Shown one piece after another: positions 15,500 to 26,049 of a DNA stretch of 64,000 bases. Each line of letters begins with the position of its first letter. The stretch's first letter is position 1. The position numbers and the translations under genes are program-made. Origin of the DNA: Paenibacillus oryzisoli (GTDB lineage Bacteria > Bacillota > Bacilli > Paenibacillales > NBRC-103111); NCBI RefSeq assembly GCF_001653565.1, contig NZ_LYPB01000063.1, forward strand, positions 1 to 64,000. Reading direction: 5' to 3'. Under the pieces are notes generated by a model, which was not told the DNA's origin, did no database searches, and saw only the letters and a list, made by a program, of their open reading frames with translations.

Positions 15500-18400
15500 T
15501 TAATCGATAAAATGCACAAATTGCAGGAACCTTTTCAGTATAACCGCTGCCTGCGCCCTCGTTACATACTCCTTCGGGGCAAAGCGTCTGTCTTCCATCC
15601 CATTCATAATGCCGTCTTTCGATACTCGGACTACCGCAGCTTGCGCCCATGAAGAAATGGAGTCTCGATCCGTGAAAGTATCCAGATGGCCTCCTTCTTG
15701 CCCATGACTACTGCTCCCATGGCTGGTAAAGGTTAAGGCGCTAGCAATCACAACGGCCATTTGCTCGCGGGTAATTGTATCGTTAGGCGCAAACCTACCG
15801 GCACCGATACCGCTAACCAGCCCGCTAGCCACTGCCGCATTTACTGCAGATGCATACCATGCGGATGCAGGGACATCCACAAAACGATTACCGTCCTCGC
15901 TCTCCTTCACGGATAGCCCTAGCCCCCGAATGAGCAAGGCTGAGAATTCCGCTCGTGTAATGGTTCCCTCTGACTCAAAATGGTCCGCCGCCACGCCATT
16001 CACCAGCAGCTTGGACGCTAGATGCTCCACATCTGCTTTCGCCCAATGTCCGGTTAAATCGGCGAACGTTCGTGCTTGCACATTTACGACTGTGTACATG
16101 CTGTTATGTGGCACGTTTAGAATCGCTTCGTTAGTGCCGTCTGCAGCGGTTTCCATCTTTGCCGGAACAAAAACGACGGTTCTATTTCCCGGGATATACT
16201 GAACGGCAACCAGGTTACTGTTCGTGTCATTTCGATCCAACTTAATGGTCCGAATCGAGTACGCTCCTCCGAAGTCGTGAATCTCCAACGTTTGACCGTG
16301 TGCTTCCGCCGTCACCTTGTAGTCAATAACGTCGGTGAATACAGTAAAACCTTGAGAAACTCCTATCCGATCGATCTCTTGTCGAACATTCTCGCCTGCT
16401 TGCACCTGTAAGATGCTTACAGTCAAATCCGATAATTTCGCATTTAGACGCTCCGCCAAACTGATCAGATCGATCGCGCTTAATCGCAATTGGTAGCTAG
16501 AATCGTTCAACCTCACCTCGATAATTGTATTAGGATAAGCTTTGACCATATCCGCGATCCAGTCAGCTTGAAACTGTGCCTGTACCGCTTGCTCCCGATT
16601 GCTGATTGCAATGCTGACAATTGGTTCCCTCGCATCTTTCAGGAGTTCCAGCACTTGCTCCCTTGTCCGTTCAGGGAGAATGACTTGCTCGATCATCGTG
16701 CCATCCGACCGCTTGACTTGTTTAATGTCGGATGGATCGACAAGCATTGTAATCCCGCCATTTAAATTAAACTTCACAGTCGTCCCCGATATAACCGGTA
16801 GAATGCCGTTATCCGACGAAGACGGGATTGAGATCCCGGTAACAGTGATGGTTTTCACTGCTTCATTACCTACTTCGTCTAGTGCATAAATGGTATAGTC
16901 GCCGTTAGCAGTAACAGTGAATTGAGGTGTGGCCAAAATATCGTTTCCTTTCGTTCCACCGGCAAAATCACCCCCGCTAAGACTCCCAGCCAGCCAACGG
17001 AGCTGCGTCAGCGCATTTCCTGCTGCTTCCCCGTACACGCTTGCAGTCACACTGATCACTTTACGTTCCGATCCGTTCGGTGCAACCGTCAGGGCAACTT
17101 CGGGCGGTATCCCCACGATACGTATTCCGCTTACGTTCGGTGCTGCGTAGGTTAGAGTAGCCGGGAGTCCGTTGGAGGTACGAACGATGCTTGCACCGTT
17201 CGGGAGCTCCAATGATGCAGCAACTTGAATTCCGTCAATATCCGCGAGCCCTGCAGGAACTTCGAATTCGAAAGTAAGTTTTTTTACTGCCTCACCGCGC
17301 GCTCCCATATATGGAGCATATACCGTCTGAGCAACTGAATTGTCTCCAACCATGACCGGAACGACAGGTGTCCCGATTACCATTACTTCATCTCCGTAAA
17401 ATACCGTAAAGCGAAGCGTATCGCTCGTTCCGTACAAATCATTGGCCGATGCAGTTAGCACCACTCCAACCCAAGCGGCTTCAAATACAGCCATAGCGTC
17501 GTTCAAACTGACAGTAGCTTCATCCAAACGAGTCTGAGATTGATTTTCCGCATCGTCGGCAATAGCCTGCCCTGCATCTATCGCCGTCTGAAGGACAGCC
17601 CGGTCTCCTGCTGAAGTCTGCCCTACATCCGTACCTTCTGGATGAGCCGTCAACGCCTGCTTCGCCGCCGTGATCGCCGCTTCCAACGCCGTTGGAATGC
17701 CCGCTTGTATAACGGCAGCAGTAAAGACTTGAACCGCTGCATTTAACTGGGTAACGGCAGTATCCAGTTGATCTTGTGTGTAATTGCCCATGTTATCAAA
17801 AATCTGCTGCGCCGCAAGGATTGCGGTCTGCAGTGCAGTGCGCGCCACCGCTGACGCCTGCCCTACATCCGTACCTTGCGGATGATCCGTCAACGCCTGC
17901 TGCGCCGCAGTGATCGCCGCGCCAAGCGCAGTCGGAACACCCGCTTGTACAACAGCGGTATTGAAAACTTGAACTGCTGCATTTAACTGCGTAACAGCAG
18001 TATCCAGTTGATCCTGCGTGTAATTGCCCACATTATCAAAAATCTGCTGCGCCGCCTGGATTTCGGTCTGCAGTGCAGTGCGCGTTCCCGCTGACGCCTG
18101 CCCTACATCTGTACCTTGTGGATGATCCGTCAACGCCTGCTGCGCCGCAGTGATCGCCGCGCCAAGCGCAGTCGGAACGCCCGCTTGGATAACAGCGGCA
18201 GTGAAAACTTGAACTGCTGCATGTAACTGCGTAACAGCAGTATCCAATTGATCCTGCGTGTAGTTGCCTGCGATATCAAAAATCTGCTGCGCCGCCTGGA
18301 TTGCGGTCTGCAGTGCAGTACGCGCCACCGCTGACGCCTGACCTACATCTGTACCTTGCGGATGGTCCGTCAACGCCTGCTGCGCAATCGCGATCGCCGC

Positions 18401-21400
18401 GCCAAGCGCAGTCGGAACGCCCGCTTGTACAACAGCGGCAGTGAAAACTTGAACTGCTGCATTTAACTGCGTAACCGCAGTATCTAATTGATCCTGCGTG
18501 TAATTGCCCGCGTTATCAAAAATCTGCTGCGCCGCATCCAGTGCAGTTTGCAGTGCGGTGCGTGCCGCTGCTGACGCCTGACCTACATCTGTACCTTGCG
18601 GATGATCCGTCAACGCCTGCTGTGCAATCGCGATCGCCGCGCCAAGCGCAGTCGGAACACCCGCTTGTATTAATGCAGCAGTAAAGACTTGAACGGCTGC
18701 ATTTAACTGCGTAACAGCAGTATCCAGTTGATCCTGCGTGTAGTTGCCTGCGTCATCAAATATCTGCTGCGCCGCATCCAGCGAAGTTTCCAGTGCGGTG
18801 CGCGTTCCTGCCGAAGTCTGACCTACATCCGTACCCGCTGGATGATCCGTCAACGCTTGCTGCGCAACCGTTATCGCCGAGCCTAGCGCAGTCGGAACAC
18901 CCGCTTGGATAACAGCGGCAGTGAAAACTTGAACTGCTGCATTTAACTGCGTAACAGCAGTATCCAATTGATCCTGCGTGTAGTTGCCTGCGATATCAAA
19001 TATCTGCTGCGCCGCATCCAGCGAAGTTTCCAGTGCGGTGCGCGTTCCTGCCGAAGTCTGACCTACATCCGTACCCGCTGGATGATCCGTCAACGCTTGC
19101 TGCGCAACCGTTATCGCCGCGCCCAGCGCAGTCGGAACACCCGCTTGGATAACAGCGGCAGTGAAAACTTGAACGGCTGCATTTAACTGCGTAACAGCAG
19201 TATCCAATTGATCCTGCGTGTAGTTGCCTGCGTCATCAAATATCTGCTGCGCCGCATCCAGCGAAGTTTCCAGTGCGGTGCGCGTTCCTGCCGAAGTCTG
19301 ACCTACATCCGTACCCGCTGGATGATCCGTCAACGCTTGCTGCGCAACCGTTATCGCCGCGCCCAGCGCAGTCGGAACACCCGCTTGTACAACAGCGGCA
19401 GTGAAGACCTGAACCGCTGCATTTAACTGGATAACAGCAGTATCCAGTTGATCCTGCGTGTAATTGCCCGCATTATCAAATATCTGCTGCGCAGCCTGGT
19501 TTGCGGTCTGCAGTGCGGTGCGAGCCACTGCTGACGCCTGCCCCACGTTCACCCCTTGCGGATGATCCGTCAACGCCTGCTGCGCAATCGCGATCGCCGC
19601 GCCAAGCGCCGTCGGAACACCCGCTTGTACAACAGCGGTATTAAAGACTTGAACCGCTGCATTTAACTGCGTAACAGCAGTATCCAATTGATCTTGCGTG
19701 TAATTGCCCGCGTTATCAAAAATCTGCTGCGCCGCCTGGGTTGCGTTCTGCAGTGCGGTCCGAGCCACCGCTGACGCCTGACCTACATCCGTACCTTGCG
19801 GATGATCCGTCAACGCTTGCTGCGCAACCGTTATCGCCGCGCCCAGCGCAGTCGGAACACCCGCTTGTACAACAGCGGCAGTGAAGACCTGAACCGCTGC
19901 ATTTAACTGGATAACAGCAGTATCCAGTTGATCCTGCGTGTAATTGCCCGCATTATCAAATATCTGCTGCGCAGCCTGGTTTGCGGTCTGCAGTGCGGTG
20001 CGAGCCACTGCTGACGCCTGCCCCACGTTCACCCCTTGCGGATGATCCGTCAACGCCTGCTGCGCAATCGCGATCGCCGCGCCAAGCGCCGTCGGAACAC
20101 CCGCTTGTACAACAGCGGTATTAAAGACTTGAACCGCTGCATTTAACTGCGTAACAGCAGTATCCAATTGATCTTGCGTGTAATTGCCCGCGTTATCAAA
20201 AATCTGCTGCGCCGCCTGGGTTGCGTTCTGCAGTGCGGTCCGAGCCACCGCTGACGCCTGACCTACATCCGTACCTTGCGGATGATCCGTCAACGCTTGC
20301 TGCGCAACCGTTATCGCCGAGCCTAGCGCAGTCGGAACACCCGCTTGTACAACAGCGGCAGTGAAGACCTGAACCGCTGCATTTAACTGATTAACTGCAG
20401 TATCCAGTTGATCCTGCGTGTAGTTGCCCGCGTCATCAAAAACCTGCTGCCCCCCATCCAGCGCAGTTTGCAGCACGGTGCGCGCCACTGCTGGCGCCTG
20501 ACCTACATCCATACCTTGCGGATGATCCGTCAACGCTTGCTGCGCAACCGTTATCGCCGCGCCTAGCGCAGTCGGAACACCCGCTTGTACAACAGCGGTA
20601 TTGAAAACTTGAACTGCTGCATTTAACTGCGTAACCGCAGTATCCAATTGATCCTGCGTGTAATTGCCCGCATTATCAAAAATCTGCTGCGCCGCCTGGG
20701 TTGCGGTCTGCAGTGCGGTCCGAGCCACCGCTGACGCCTGACCTACATCCGTACCTTGCGGATGATCCGTCAATGCCTGCTGCGCCACCGTGATCGCCGC
20801 GCCTAGCGCCGTCGGAACACCCGCCTGTATTACTGCAGCAGTAAAGACTTGTACCGCTGCATTTAACTGGCTAACGGCAGTATCCAGTTGATCCTGCGTG
20901 TAATTGCCCGCGTCATCAAAAATCTGCTGCGCCGCATCCAGTGCAGTTTGCAGTGCAGTGCGCGTTCCCGCTGACGCCTGCCCTACATCCGTACCTTGCG
21001 GATGATCCGTCAATGCCTGCTGCGCAACCGCGATCGCCGCGCCTAGCGCAGTCGGAACACCCGCTTGTACAACAGCGGCATTGAAGACCTGAACCGCTGC
21101 ATTTAACTGGCCAACTGCAGTGTCCAGTTGAGCCTGCGTGTAGTTGCCCGCGTTATCAAAAATCTGCTGCGCCGCCTGGATTGCGGTCTGCAATGTACTG
21201 CGCGCCCCCGCTGACGCCTGACCTACATCCGTACCTTGCGGATGATCCGTCAACGCCTGCTGCGCAACCGCGATCACCGAGCCTAGTGCAGTCGGAACAC
21301 CCGCTTGAAGAACGGCGGCAGTAAAGACCTGAACCGCCGCATTTAACTGATTAACTGCAGTATCCAATTGATCCTGCGTGTAGTTGCCCGCGTTATCAAA

Positions 21401-22735
21401 AATCTGCTGCGCCGCCTGGGTTGCGGTCTGCAGCACGGTGCGCGTTCCCGCTGACGCCTGCCCCACGTTCACCCCTTGCGGATGATCCGTCAACGCCTGC
21501 TGCGCAACCGTGATCTCCGCACCAAGCGCTGTCGGAACACCCGCTTGGATAACAGCGGCAGTAAAGACCTGAACGGCTGCATTTAACTGGCTAACTGCAG
21601 TATCCAGTTGATCTTGCGTGTAATTGCCCGCGTTAGCGAATATCTGCTGCGCCGCCTGGGTTGCGGTCTGCAATGTACTGCGCGCCCCCGCTGGCACCTG
21701 CCCCACGTTCAACCCTTGCGGATGATCGGTCAACGCCTGCTGCCCAACCGTGATTGCCGCTGCCAACGCCGCAGGATTGCCGGCCTGAACAATTTGTGCA
21801 TTGAATGCCGCGATAGAAGCGGTCAAAGGAGTTGCGGCGTTAGCCAAATCGGAGACGGTTGTGGCATTCCCGATTCCGTCGATAACAAGCTTGGCTGCGT
21901 CATATTCTGCCGATAAGTCGTTGTAGGCATTGGCCGGAACCTGTCCTACACCGGTGCCCACCGGATAACTTTTCAACAACGACTTGGCGCTAGAGACAGC
22001 TTGAAATAACGTCGTTCCATCCACAAACGTATGTCCGTTGCTCGACGCATAAACGGCTGCGGGAGAATTCGCAATTCCGAATATTTTTAAATTACTCGGA
22101 TTACTTGCAAATACGCTTGTCCCAAAAGTTGTGGCATTACCTAACACAGTTACGCTCGTCAAGTTATTACTATAGAAGGAGCTACTGGCGACATTCGTTA
22201 CACCAGCAGGGATGACTAGTTTGGAAATGTGATTGGTGTCAAAAGCACCGCCATTAATCGTCTTCAAATTTTCCGATAGTTTAATTGATGTCAAACTATT
22301 CATATAAAAAGAATAGTTGCCGATCATCGTCACACTGTCCGGAAATACGACGGTTGTAAGTGGATTGTTCTCGAATGCGCTGGAGCCGATCGTTAACAAA
22401 CTGTCTGGAAGTTCTATGGAAGTGAGGCTAGTATAACGGAATCCATATGTTTGAATGACCTTCACGCTGCTCGGAATCACGACACTCGTGATTTTAGGTT
22501 TGCCCGTACCGTACGTATCAAATGCTGATCTCCCAATTTCAGTTACCGGCGTACCCGAGTAGGCAGCGGGAATAACCACGTTCAGATCCGTGCCCTTGTA
22601 GTCCGTAACCGTTGCTCCATTGGAACCGATTGTAAAAGTAAAATCGTTCTCAGCTGCATAAACAGGTAGAATCTGCGAGAATGAAGTCCCGAATGTAAAT
22701 AATGCAATGAATAGACATACAACTGATTTTTTCAT
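15500..22735 (-). CDS. Giant S-layer-type protein: LRR, 18 tandem repeats, SLH anchor; 2411 aa
   Basis: This exported protein starts MKKSVVCLFIALFTFGTSFS behind AAGGAGAG. Residues about 35-235 are BspA-type leucine-rich repeats (IPSSVKVIQTYGFRYTSLTS and similar). A divergent helical unit follows (243-318), then 17 nearly identical 80-residue helical units and one diverged unit (to about 1758), each of the form GVPTALGAAITVAQQALTDH ... NYTQDQLDTAVTQLNAAVQVF, resembling FIVAR three-helix bundles. Residues 1760-2215 are beta-rich and unassigned. Three SLH motifs (from about 2222) bind secondary cell-wall polymer. The layout suggests a long stalk holding the LRR head away from the cell, perhaps an adhesin. 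It is monocistronic. Confidence 0.9.
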   Translation of the reverse strand: MKKSVVCLFIALFTFGTSFSQILPVYAAENDFTFTIGSNGATVTDYKGTDLNVVIPAAYSGTPVTEIGRSAFDTYGTGKPKITSVVIPSSVKVIQTYGFRYTSLTSIELPDSLLTIGSSAFENNPLTTVVFPDSVTMIGNYSFYMNSLTSIKLSENLKTINGGAFDTNHISKLVIPAGVTNVASSSFYSNNLTSVTVLGNATTFGTSVFASNPSNLKIFGIANSPAAVYASSNGHTFVDGTTLFQAVSSAKSLLKSYPVGTGVGQVPANAYNDLSAEYDAAKLVIDGIGNATTVSDLANAATPLTASIAAFNAQIVQAGNPAALAAAITVGQQALTDHPQGLNVGQVPAGARSTLQTATQAAQQIFANAGNYTQDQLDTAVSQLNAAVQVFTAAVIQAGVPTALGAEITVAQQALTDHPQGVNVGQASAGTRTVLQTATQAAQQIFDNAGNYTQDQLDTAVNQLNAAVQVFTAAVLQAGVPTALGSVIAVAQQALTDHPQGTDVGQASAGARSTLQTAIQAAQQIFDNAGNYTQAQLDTAVGQLNAAVQVFNAAVVQAGVPTALGAAIAVAQQALTDHPQGTDVGQASAGTRTALQTALDAAQQIFDDAGNYTQDQLDTAVSQLNAAVQVFTAAVIQAGVPTALGAAITVAQQALTDHPQGTDVGQASAVARTALQTATQAAQQIFDNAGNYTQDQLDTAVTQLNAAVQVFNTAVVQAGVPTALGAAITVAQQALTDHPQGMDVGQAPAVARTVLQTALDGGQQVFDDAGNYTQDQLDTAVNQLNAAVQVFTAAVVQAGVPTALGSAITVAQQALTDHPQGTDVGQASAVARTALQNATQAAQQIFDNAGNYTQDQLDTAVTQLNAAVQVFNTAVVQAGVPTALGAAIAIAQQALTDHPQGVNVGQASAVARTALQTANQAAQQIFDNAGNYTQDQLDTAVIQLNAAVQVFTAAVVQAGVPTALGAAITVAQQALTDHPQGTDVGQASAVARTALQNATQAAQQIFDNAGNYTQDQLDTAVTQLNAAVQVFNTAVVQAGVPTALGAAIAIAQQALTDHPQGVNVGQASAVARTALQTANQAAQQIFDNAGNYTQDQLDTAVIQLNAAVQVFTAAVVQAGVPTALGAAITVAQQALTDHPAGTDVGQTSAGTRTALETSLDAAQQIFDDAGNYTQDQLDTAVTQLNAAVQVFTAAVIQAGVPTALGAAITVAQQALTDHPAGTDVGQTSAGTRTALETSLDAAQQIFDIAGNYTQDQLDTAVTQLNAAVQVFTAAVIQAGVPTALGSAITVAQQALTDHPAGTDVGQTSAGTRTALETSLDAAQQIFDDAGNYTQDQLDTAVTQLNAAVQVFTAALIQAGVPTALGAAIAIAQQALTDHPQGTDVGQASAAARTALQTALDAAQQIFDNAGNYTQDQLDTAVTQLNAAVQVFTAAVVQAGVPTALGAAIAIAQQALTDHPQGTDVGQASAVARTALQTAIQAAQQIFDIAGNYTQDQLDTAVTQLHAAVQVFTAAVIQAGVPTALGAAITAAQQALTDHPQGTDVGQASAGTRTALQTEIQAAQQIFDNVGNYTQDQLDTAVTQLNAAVQVFNTAVVQAGVPTALGAAITAAQQALTDHPQGTDVGQASAVARTALQTAILAAQQIFDNMGNYTQDQLDTAVTQLNAAVQVFTAAVIQAGIPTALEAAITAAKQALTAHPEGTDVGQTSAGDRAVLQTAIDAGQAIADDAENQSQTRLDEATVSLNDAMAVFEAAWVGVVLTASANDLYGTSDTLRFTVFYGDEVMVIGTPVVPVMVGDNSVAQTVYAPYMGARGEAVKKLTFEFEVPAGLADIDGIQVAASLELPNGASIVRTSNGLPATLTYAAPNVSGIRIVGIPPEVALTVAPNGSERKVISVTASVYGEAAGNALTQLRWLAGSLSGGDFAGGTKGNDILATPQFTVTANGDYTIYALDEVGNEAVKTITVTGISIPSSSDNGILPVISGTTVKFNLNGGITMLVDPSDIKQVKRSDGTMIEQVILPERTREQVLELLKDAREPIVSIAISNREQAVQAQFQADWIADMVKAYPNTIIEVRLNDSSYQLRLSAIDLISLAERLNAKLSDLTVSILQVQAGENVRQEIDRIGVSQGFTVFTDVIDYKVTAEAHGQTLEIHDFGGAYSIRTIKLDRNDTNSNLVAVQYIPGNRTVVFVPAKMETAADGTNEAILNVPHNSMYTVVNVQARTFADLTGHWAKADVEHLASKLLVNGVAADHFESEGTITRAEFSALLIRGLGLSVKESEDGNRFVDVPASAWYASAVNAAVASGLVSGIGAGRFAPNDTITREQMAVVIASALTFTSHGSSSHGQEGGHLDTFTDRDSISSWAQAAVVRVSKDGIMNGMEDRRFAPKEYVTRAQAAVILKRFLQFVHFID
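17460..21785 (-). repeat. 18-unit in-gene tandem repeat, 240-bp period
   Basis: The repeat period is exactly 240 bp (80 codons). A two-unit block is duplicated almost base for base: about 19320-19837 matches 19800-20317 at 480-bp offset. Three consecutive units (18781, 19021, 19261) share the same variant GCGAAGTTTCCAGTGCGGTG. Such identity implies recent unequal recombination or strong homogenisation, so copy number probably varies between strains. Confidence 0.9.
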
Positions 22736-23107
22736 GCTTTCTCTCCTTTACTATAACGCTTGAAATTAGATGACTAAGATTAGTAAATTGTCGGATGAGC
22801 GGGATAGGAATAGGTTTATGTAACTGGATTGCAACTACATTTGATTATAAAGATGGCCAATAAAAGAATAATAAAAGAATAATGAATAAAAGCAGCCAAT
22901 CCCGCGCCGTATCAAGACTTACTAACTTTATTTAGAAAATGTTTTATTATCTGACAATGAGTCATGTGACTAGGTCGGGAATGTTACACAACAAAAAAAG
23001 CCGCAACTTATGCGGCTTTCAATTGGAGGTAGAACAAGGAGCAAGATCGCTGAGGATCTTGCTCCTTGTTTGTTGTGTTTTTGTCTGTTGAATTATGACT
23101 TTTAGAC
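22736..23107. other. Gene-free spacer with two terminators
   Basis: This holds the promoter region of the giant surface-protein gene (AT-rich, no clear boxes) and two hairpins, 22998-23019 (AAAGCCGCA / TGCGGCTTT) and 23034-23069. No gene is visible. Confidence 0.5.
23034..23069 (-). terminator. Long terminator hairpin after the stalk-hydrolase gene
   Basis: ACAAGGAGCAAGATC and GATCTTGCTCCTTGT form a perfect 15-bp stem with a 6-nt loop, about 40 nt past the stop at 23108. The second hairpin at 22998-23019 lies just beyond it. Confidence 0.7.
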
Positions 23108-24781
23108 TTATTTGTTTTTAACCCAATTGCTGATGTCGTTGATGACCTCGGACGGAATATTACCCTGCTTGAAGTACTCCTGAGGCGTGCTCATGGTTCC
23201 CTCGCCTTCGGTATAGAAGTGATTGAGTTTTGGGTACAGGCGATAAGTAACGTCTTTCCGATCTTTCAAGTTGGTCTTCCAGATATCAAGCTGCTCCGGC
23301 ATGACTTGATAATCGCGCCCTCCCTGTAGGACGAGCATTTTTCCTGTCTGAGTCTTCGCCTTTTCAGCGGGCTCATAGCCGCGTAGGTCCATAAACCAAT
23401 ATCCGAGTGAATATTCTTTCGGAGGATTGGCCGTGGACAGGTTAGGATCCTTCAAGATGGCAAACTGCCCTTTATAAAAATCCAACGATTGAGATGGCAT
23501 CTGCTTTAGGTCTACGAGATACGAAAATTGCTTCTCCAATAAGTCGAAAAAATAGCCGCCTGGCGCTGACATTAGGACAGTTCCTGCAATCTGCTTATCT
23601 TTATCCGCTTCCACAAGACGCGGCATCATGAAACCTCCTTGGCTGTGTCCGAGTACGAAAATCTGTTTCGGATCAATGCCTTCGGTGCTGCTCATTTGTT
23701 TGACGGCGGTAAGCGCATCGTCAAGCGCTTCTTCTTTCATCGTCATATTTGGCAGAAGACTGAGCTGCGCCGGATACTCAAGGCTGCGTTTATCGTAACG
23801 CAGAACGGCAATACCCTGTGATGCCAATCCTGCTGCAAGATCGCTAAACGGCTTCAGCACGCCAAGCCACTCGTCGCGGTCATTCGGCCCCGATCCGTGT
23901 ACGAGCACAACCACAGGATACGGACCTTTTCCCTTCGGCAGCGTCAGTGTGCCAGGTAAAGCCCAGCGACCTTCACCGATCATAACTTCCTTTTCAGTAT
24001 ATGTTTCCGAATCCGCATAGCTCGGTAGTTTATAACCTTCTAACTTCATTGCTGAGGAGGAATCGAACAAAAAGTCATCGATCTCTCCTCCATGATTAAA
24101 TCTGAGAACGAACGGTATTTCGCTGTTTTCAAAAGTGAGTGTGAGCCTCACATTTTCGTGTACAATAGTTGAGTCTGTTGTGAGTTTGCTTACACCTTTA
24201 AATTTTCCAAGTTGACCTGTTGCGCTTCCGAAAAATTGTTGGATAACCTCTGCCGTAGCAACGGACCCCAGATTGGCGCTAAAAAACTGCGTCGAACTAG
24301 TTAAGGATGAGCCCAGAGCGGAGGCAATAAAAGATGTCGCTTTACCGGTAAGATCCGTTTTGTCAAAGATGATAGCTTGAGCTTGGTCATCCCAACCAAT
24401 TGTGGTACCGAGTGCTTCATTGAGTGCACGAAGCGCAAATTGGGTGCGTTCTTCTACGAGCTCCGCCGCAGACGGCAATGTCATCACCTTACCGTCGATT
24501 ACGGCTTCATTGCTGCCGATTTTCAAGGATAATGCATGTCCGAGATACTTGACGCTTACAGAAGAGTTCGTTTCGTCCCACAACACTTCTCCACCGAGCG
24601 ATTCCACTACCGCACGTAAAGGTACGATTTGCGCTGAACGGGTTGCAGCCATTTGGGCATGTGATGCCGGAGTTTCCACCTGCGTCGTAGTTGACGCAGC
24701 ACTTGAGACGGTCGGGAGAGTGACGCTTAAGGCAAGCATTGCCGAGATCACTTTTAAGGGAATTGTCGAATTCGTTTTCAA
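23108..24781 (-). CDS. Secreted alpha/beta hydrolase with copper-amine-oxidase-like stalk domain, 557 aa
   Basis: The domains in order are a signal peptide (residues 1-28, cleavage after SSA), a copper amine oxidase N-terminal-like stalk domain (about 45-145: VPLRAVVESLGGEVLWDETN and FALRALNEALGTTIGWD), a DUF3887-like segment (150-250), and an alpha/beta hydrolase (from about 265). In the hydrolase LVHGSGPNDRDEW forms the oxyanion region, GHSQGG holds the nucleophile Ser, GGRDYQV the acid and LNHFY the His. It probably hydrolyses an ester at the cell surface; the substrate is unknown. The TTG start has GGAGG at 8-10 nt. It stands alone with its own terminators. Confidence 0.85.
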   Translation of the reverse strand: MKTNSTIPLKVISAMLALSVTLPTVSSAASTTTQVETPASHAQMAATRSAQIVPLRAVVESLGGEVLWDETNSSVSVKYLGHALSLKIGSNEAVIDGKVMTLPSAAELVEERTQFALRALNEALGTTIGWDDQAQAIIFDKTDLTGKATSFIASALGSSLTSSTQFFSANLGSVATAEVIQQFFGSATGQLGKFKGVSKLTTDSTIVHENVRLTLTFENSEIPFVLRFNHGGEIDDFLFDSSSAMKLEGYKLPSYADSETYTEKEVMIGEGRWALPGTLTLPKGKGPYPVVVLVHGSGPNDRDEWLGVLKPFSDLAAGLASQGIAVLRYDKRSLEYPAQLSLLPNMTMKEEALDDALTAVKQMSSTEGIDPKQIFVLGHSQGGFMMPRLVEADKDKQIAGTVLMSAPGGYFFDLLEKQFSYLVDLKQMPSQSLDFYKGQFAILKDPNLSTANPPKEYSLGYWFMDLRGYEPAEKAKTQTGKMLVLQGGRDYQVMPEQLDIWKTNLKDRKDVTYRLYPKLNHFYTEGEGTMSTPQEYFKQGNIPSEVINDISNWVKNK

Positions 24782-24986
24782 AAGAATGCACCTCCAAAAT
24801 GAGAAATTTCCACCCTATACATTTAGATAATTATCTAACAATATAAATATAACAGTGTTTTTAACATTATTCAAGAGTTGCAAAAGGTCTGTGTCCGGAG
24901 GACATAATGAGAGCGCAGGCAAAGGAAGTCTTCTCCAAGTCAAAAAGGAAACAAATAACGAGATGTTAATTTTCATGATCTAGCGT

Positions 24987-25010
24987 AAAGGGCTGCACGC
25001 GGCAGCCCCT
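24987..25010 (-). terminator. Terminator of the AraC gene
   Basis: On the minus strand GGGGCTGCC-GCGT-GCAGCCC is followed by TTTACG, directly at the end of the AraC gene (stop at 25011). Confidence 0.65.
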
Positions 25011-25946
25011 TCATAATTGAACTATAGAACTTGTTATTGAACTTCGAAGCGCTTGAACATCATGTAACGGAGATCGCCCATACATACGGGTATACTCCCG
25101 GCTGAATTGAGACGGACTCTCATAACCGACACGAAAAGAGGCATCGGAAACTGGCAAAGTTTCCATCAACATAAGATGCCGAGCTTCTTGCAAGCGCACC
25201 GTCTTTTGATATTGAAGAGGACTCATTGCTGTAATGCGCTTAAAATGCTTGTGAAATGAAGATGTACTCATGTTCACTGTTTTAGCAAGTTGTTCGATTG
25301 TTACCGGCTTGTCGTAATTCAAGTTAATCAACTGAATCGCCTGAGCGATACTGTGCGCATGGCTGCCGATGATTGCAGATTGATGAAGAAGCACACCCGT
25401 TTCTCCTTGAAGGACTCGATACAGGATCTCTCGGATGATAAACGGAGATAGTACATGAATGTCCTCAGGAGCGTCAAGCAATTGCATGAGTCTTACGAGA
25501 GCTTCAAGCAATGCCGGTGATGTCTGACTAACGGTTATGCCCCGACAGTCCTCCTCGAGAAGGGACTCAGGGCGATTTATTGCTTTCACGATATCCAGAA
25601 TTACATCTGAGTCGAAATGTAATTTTAAGCTTAGAAACGGCGTTTCATTCGAACCCTCGATGATTTGACCTTTTATTGGCAATTCCACAGAAGTAACCAG
25701 ATAAGTGGACGGATCATATCGGTAAGTTTCGTCAGCCAGCGTAGCGATCTTTGCCCCTTGCACCACCACGCAAATGGAAGGCTTATAAACGGACTCCACC
25801 GGTTCTGATAACGTAGTGGCGTGCAATAAAGCTAACGATGGTATGGTTGTCTGATGCGTCCCATTCGATGGAGCATGGCGTGAAATCAAGTCTACTAATT
25901 GGTGCAAGGACTGTTCCATTCGCAGTGAATTATTGAGTGTATCCAT
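25011..25946 (-). CDS. AraC-family regulator with AraC_N domain, 311 aa
   Basis: The N-terminal part (about residues 25-180) matches the AraC-type N-terminus: VYKPSICVVVQGAKIATLADETYRYD, then YLVTSVELPIKGQI. The C-terminal AraC HTH pair follows: IEQLAKTVNMSTSSFHKHFK (about 220-240) and LPVSDASFRVGYESPSQFSREYTRMYG (about 265-290). GGAAGGAGC precedes the ATG. In related bacteria this type commonly controls a nearby oxidoreductase gene. Here only a decayed SDR fragment lies beyond its 5' side, on the other strand, which may once have been its target. Confidence 0.85.
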   Translation of the reverse strand: MDTLNNSLRMEQSLHQLVDLISRHAPSNGTHQTTIPSLALLHATTLSEPVESVYKPSICVVVQGAKIATLADETYRYDPSTYLVTSVELPIKGQIIEGSNETPFLSLKLHFDSDVILDIVKAINRPESLLEEDCRGITVSQTSPALLEALVRLMQLLDAPEDIHVLSPFIIREILYRVLQGETGVLLHQSAIIGSHAHSIAQAIQLINLNYDKPVTIEQLAKTVNMSTSSFHKHFKRITAMSPLQYQKTVRLQEARHLMLMETLPVSDASFRVGYESPSQFSREYTRMYGRSPLHDVQALRSSITSSIVQL

Positions 25947-26049
25947 GTTTCAAGCTCCTTCCAAGAACACAGGATATTATATCCATGTATTATAGCGAAG
26001 CAAAAGAGAATTAGGCAAGAATCGAATAGGTATAGTCTAACCTTATGTA

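Noticed and set aside
18968-19426. Open frames on the plus strand inside the giant repeat gene
   Set aside because: They recur every 240 bp as mirror images of the repeats, have no ribosome sites and encode Arg-rich nonsense proteins.
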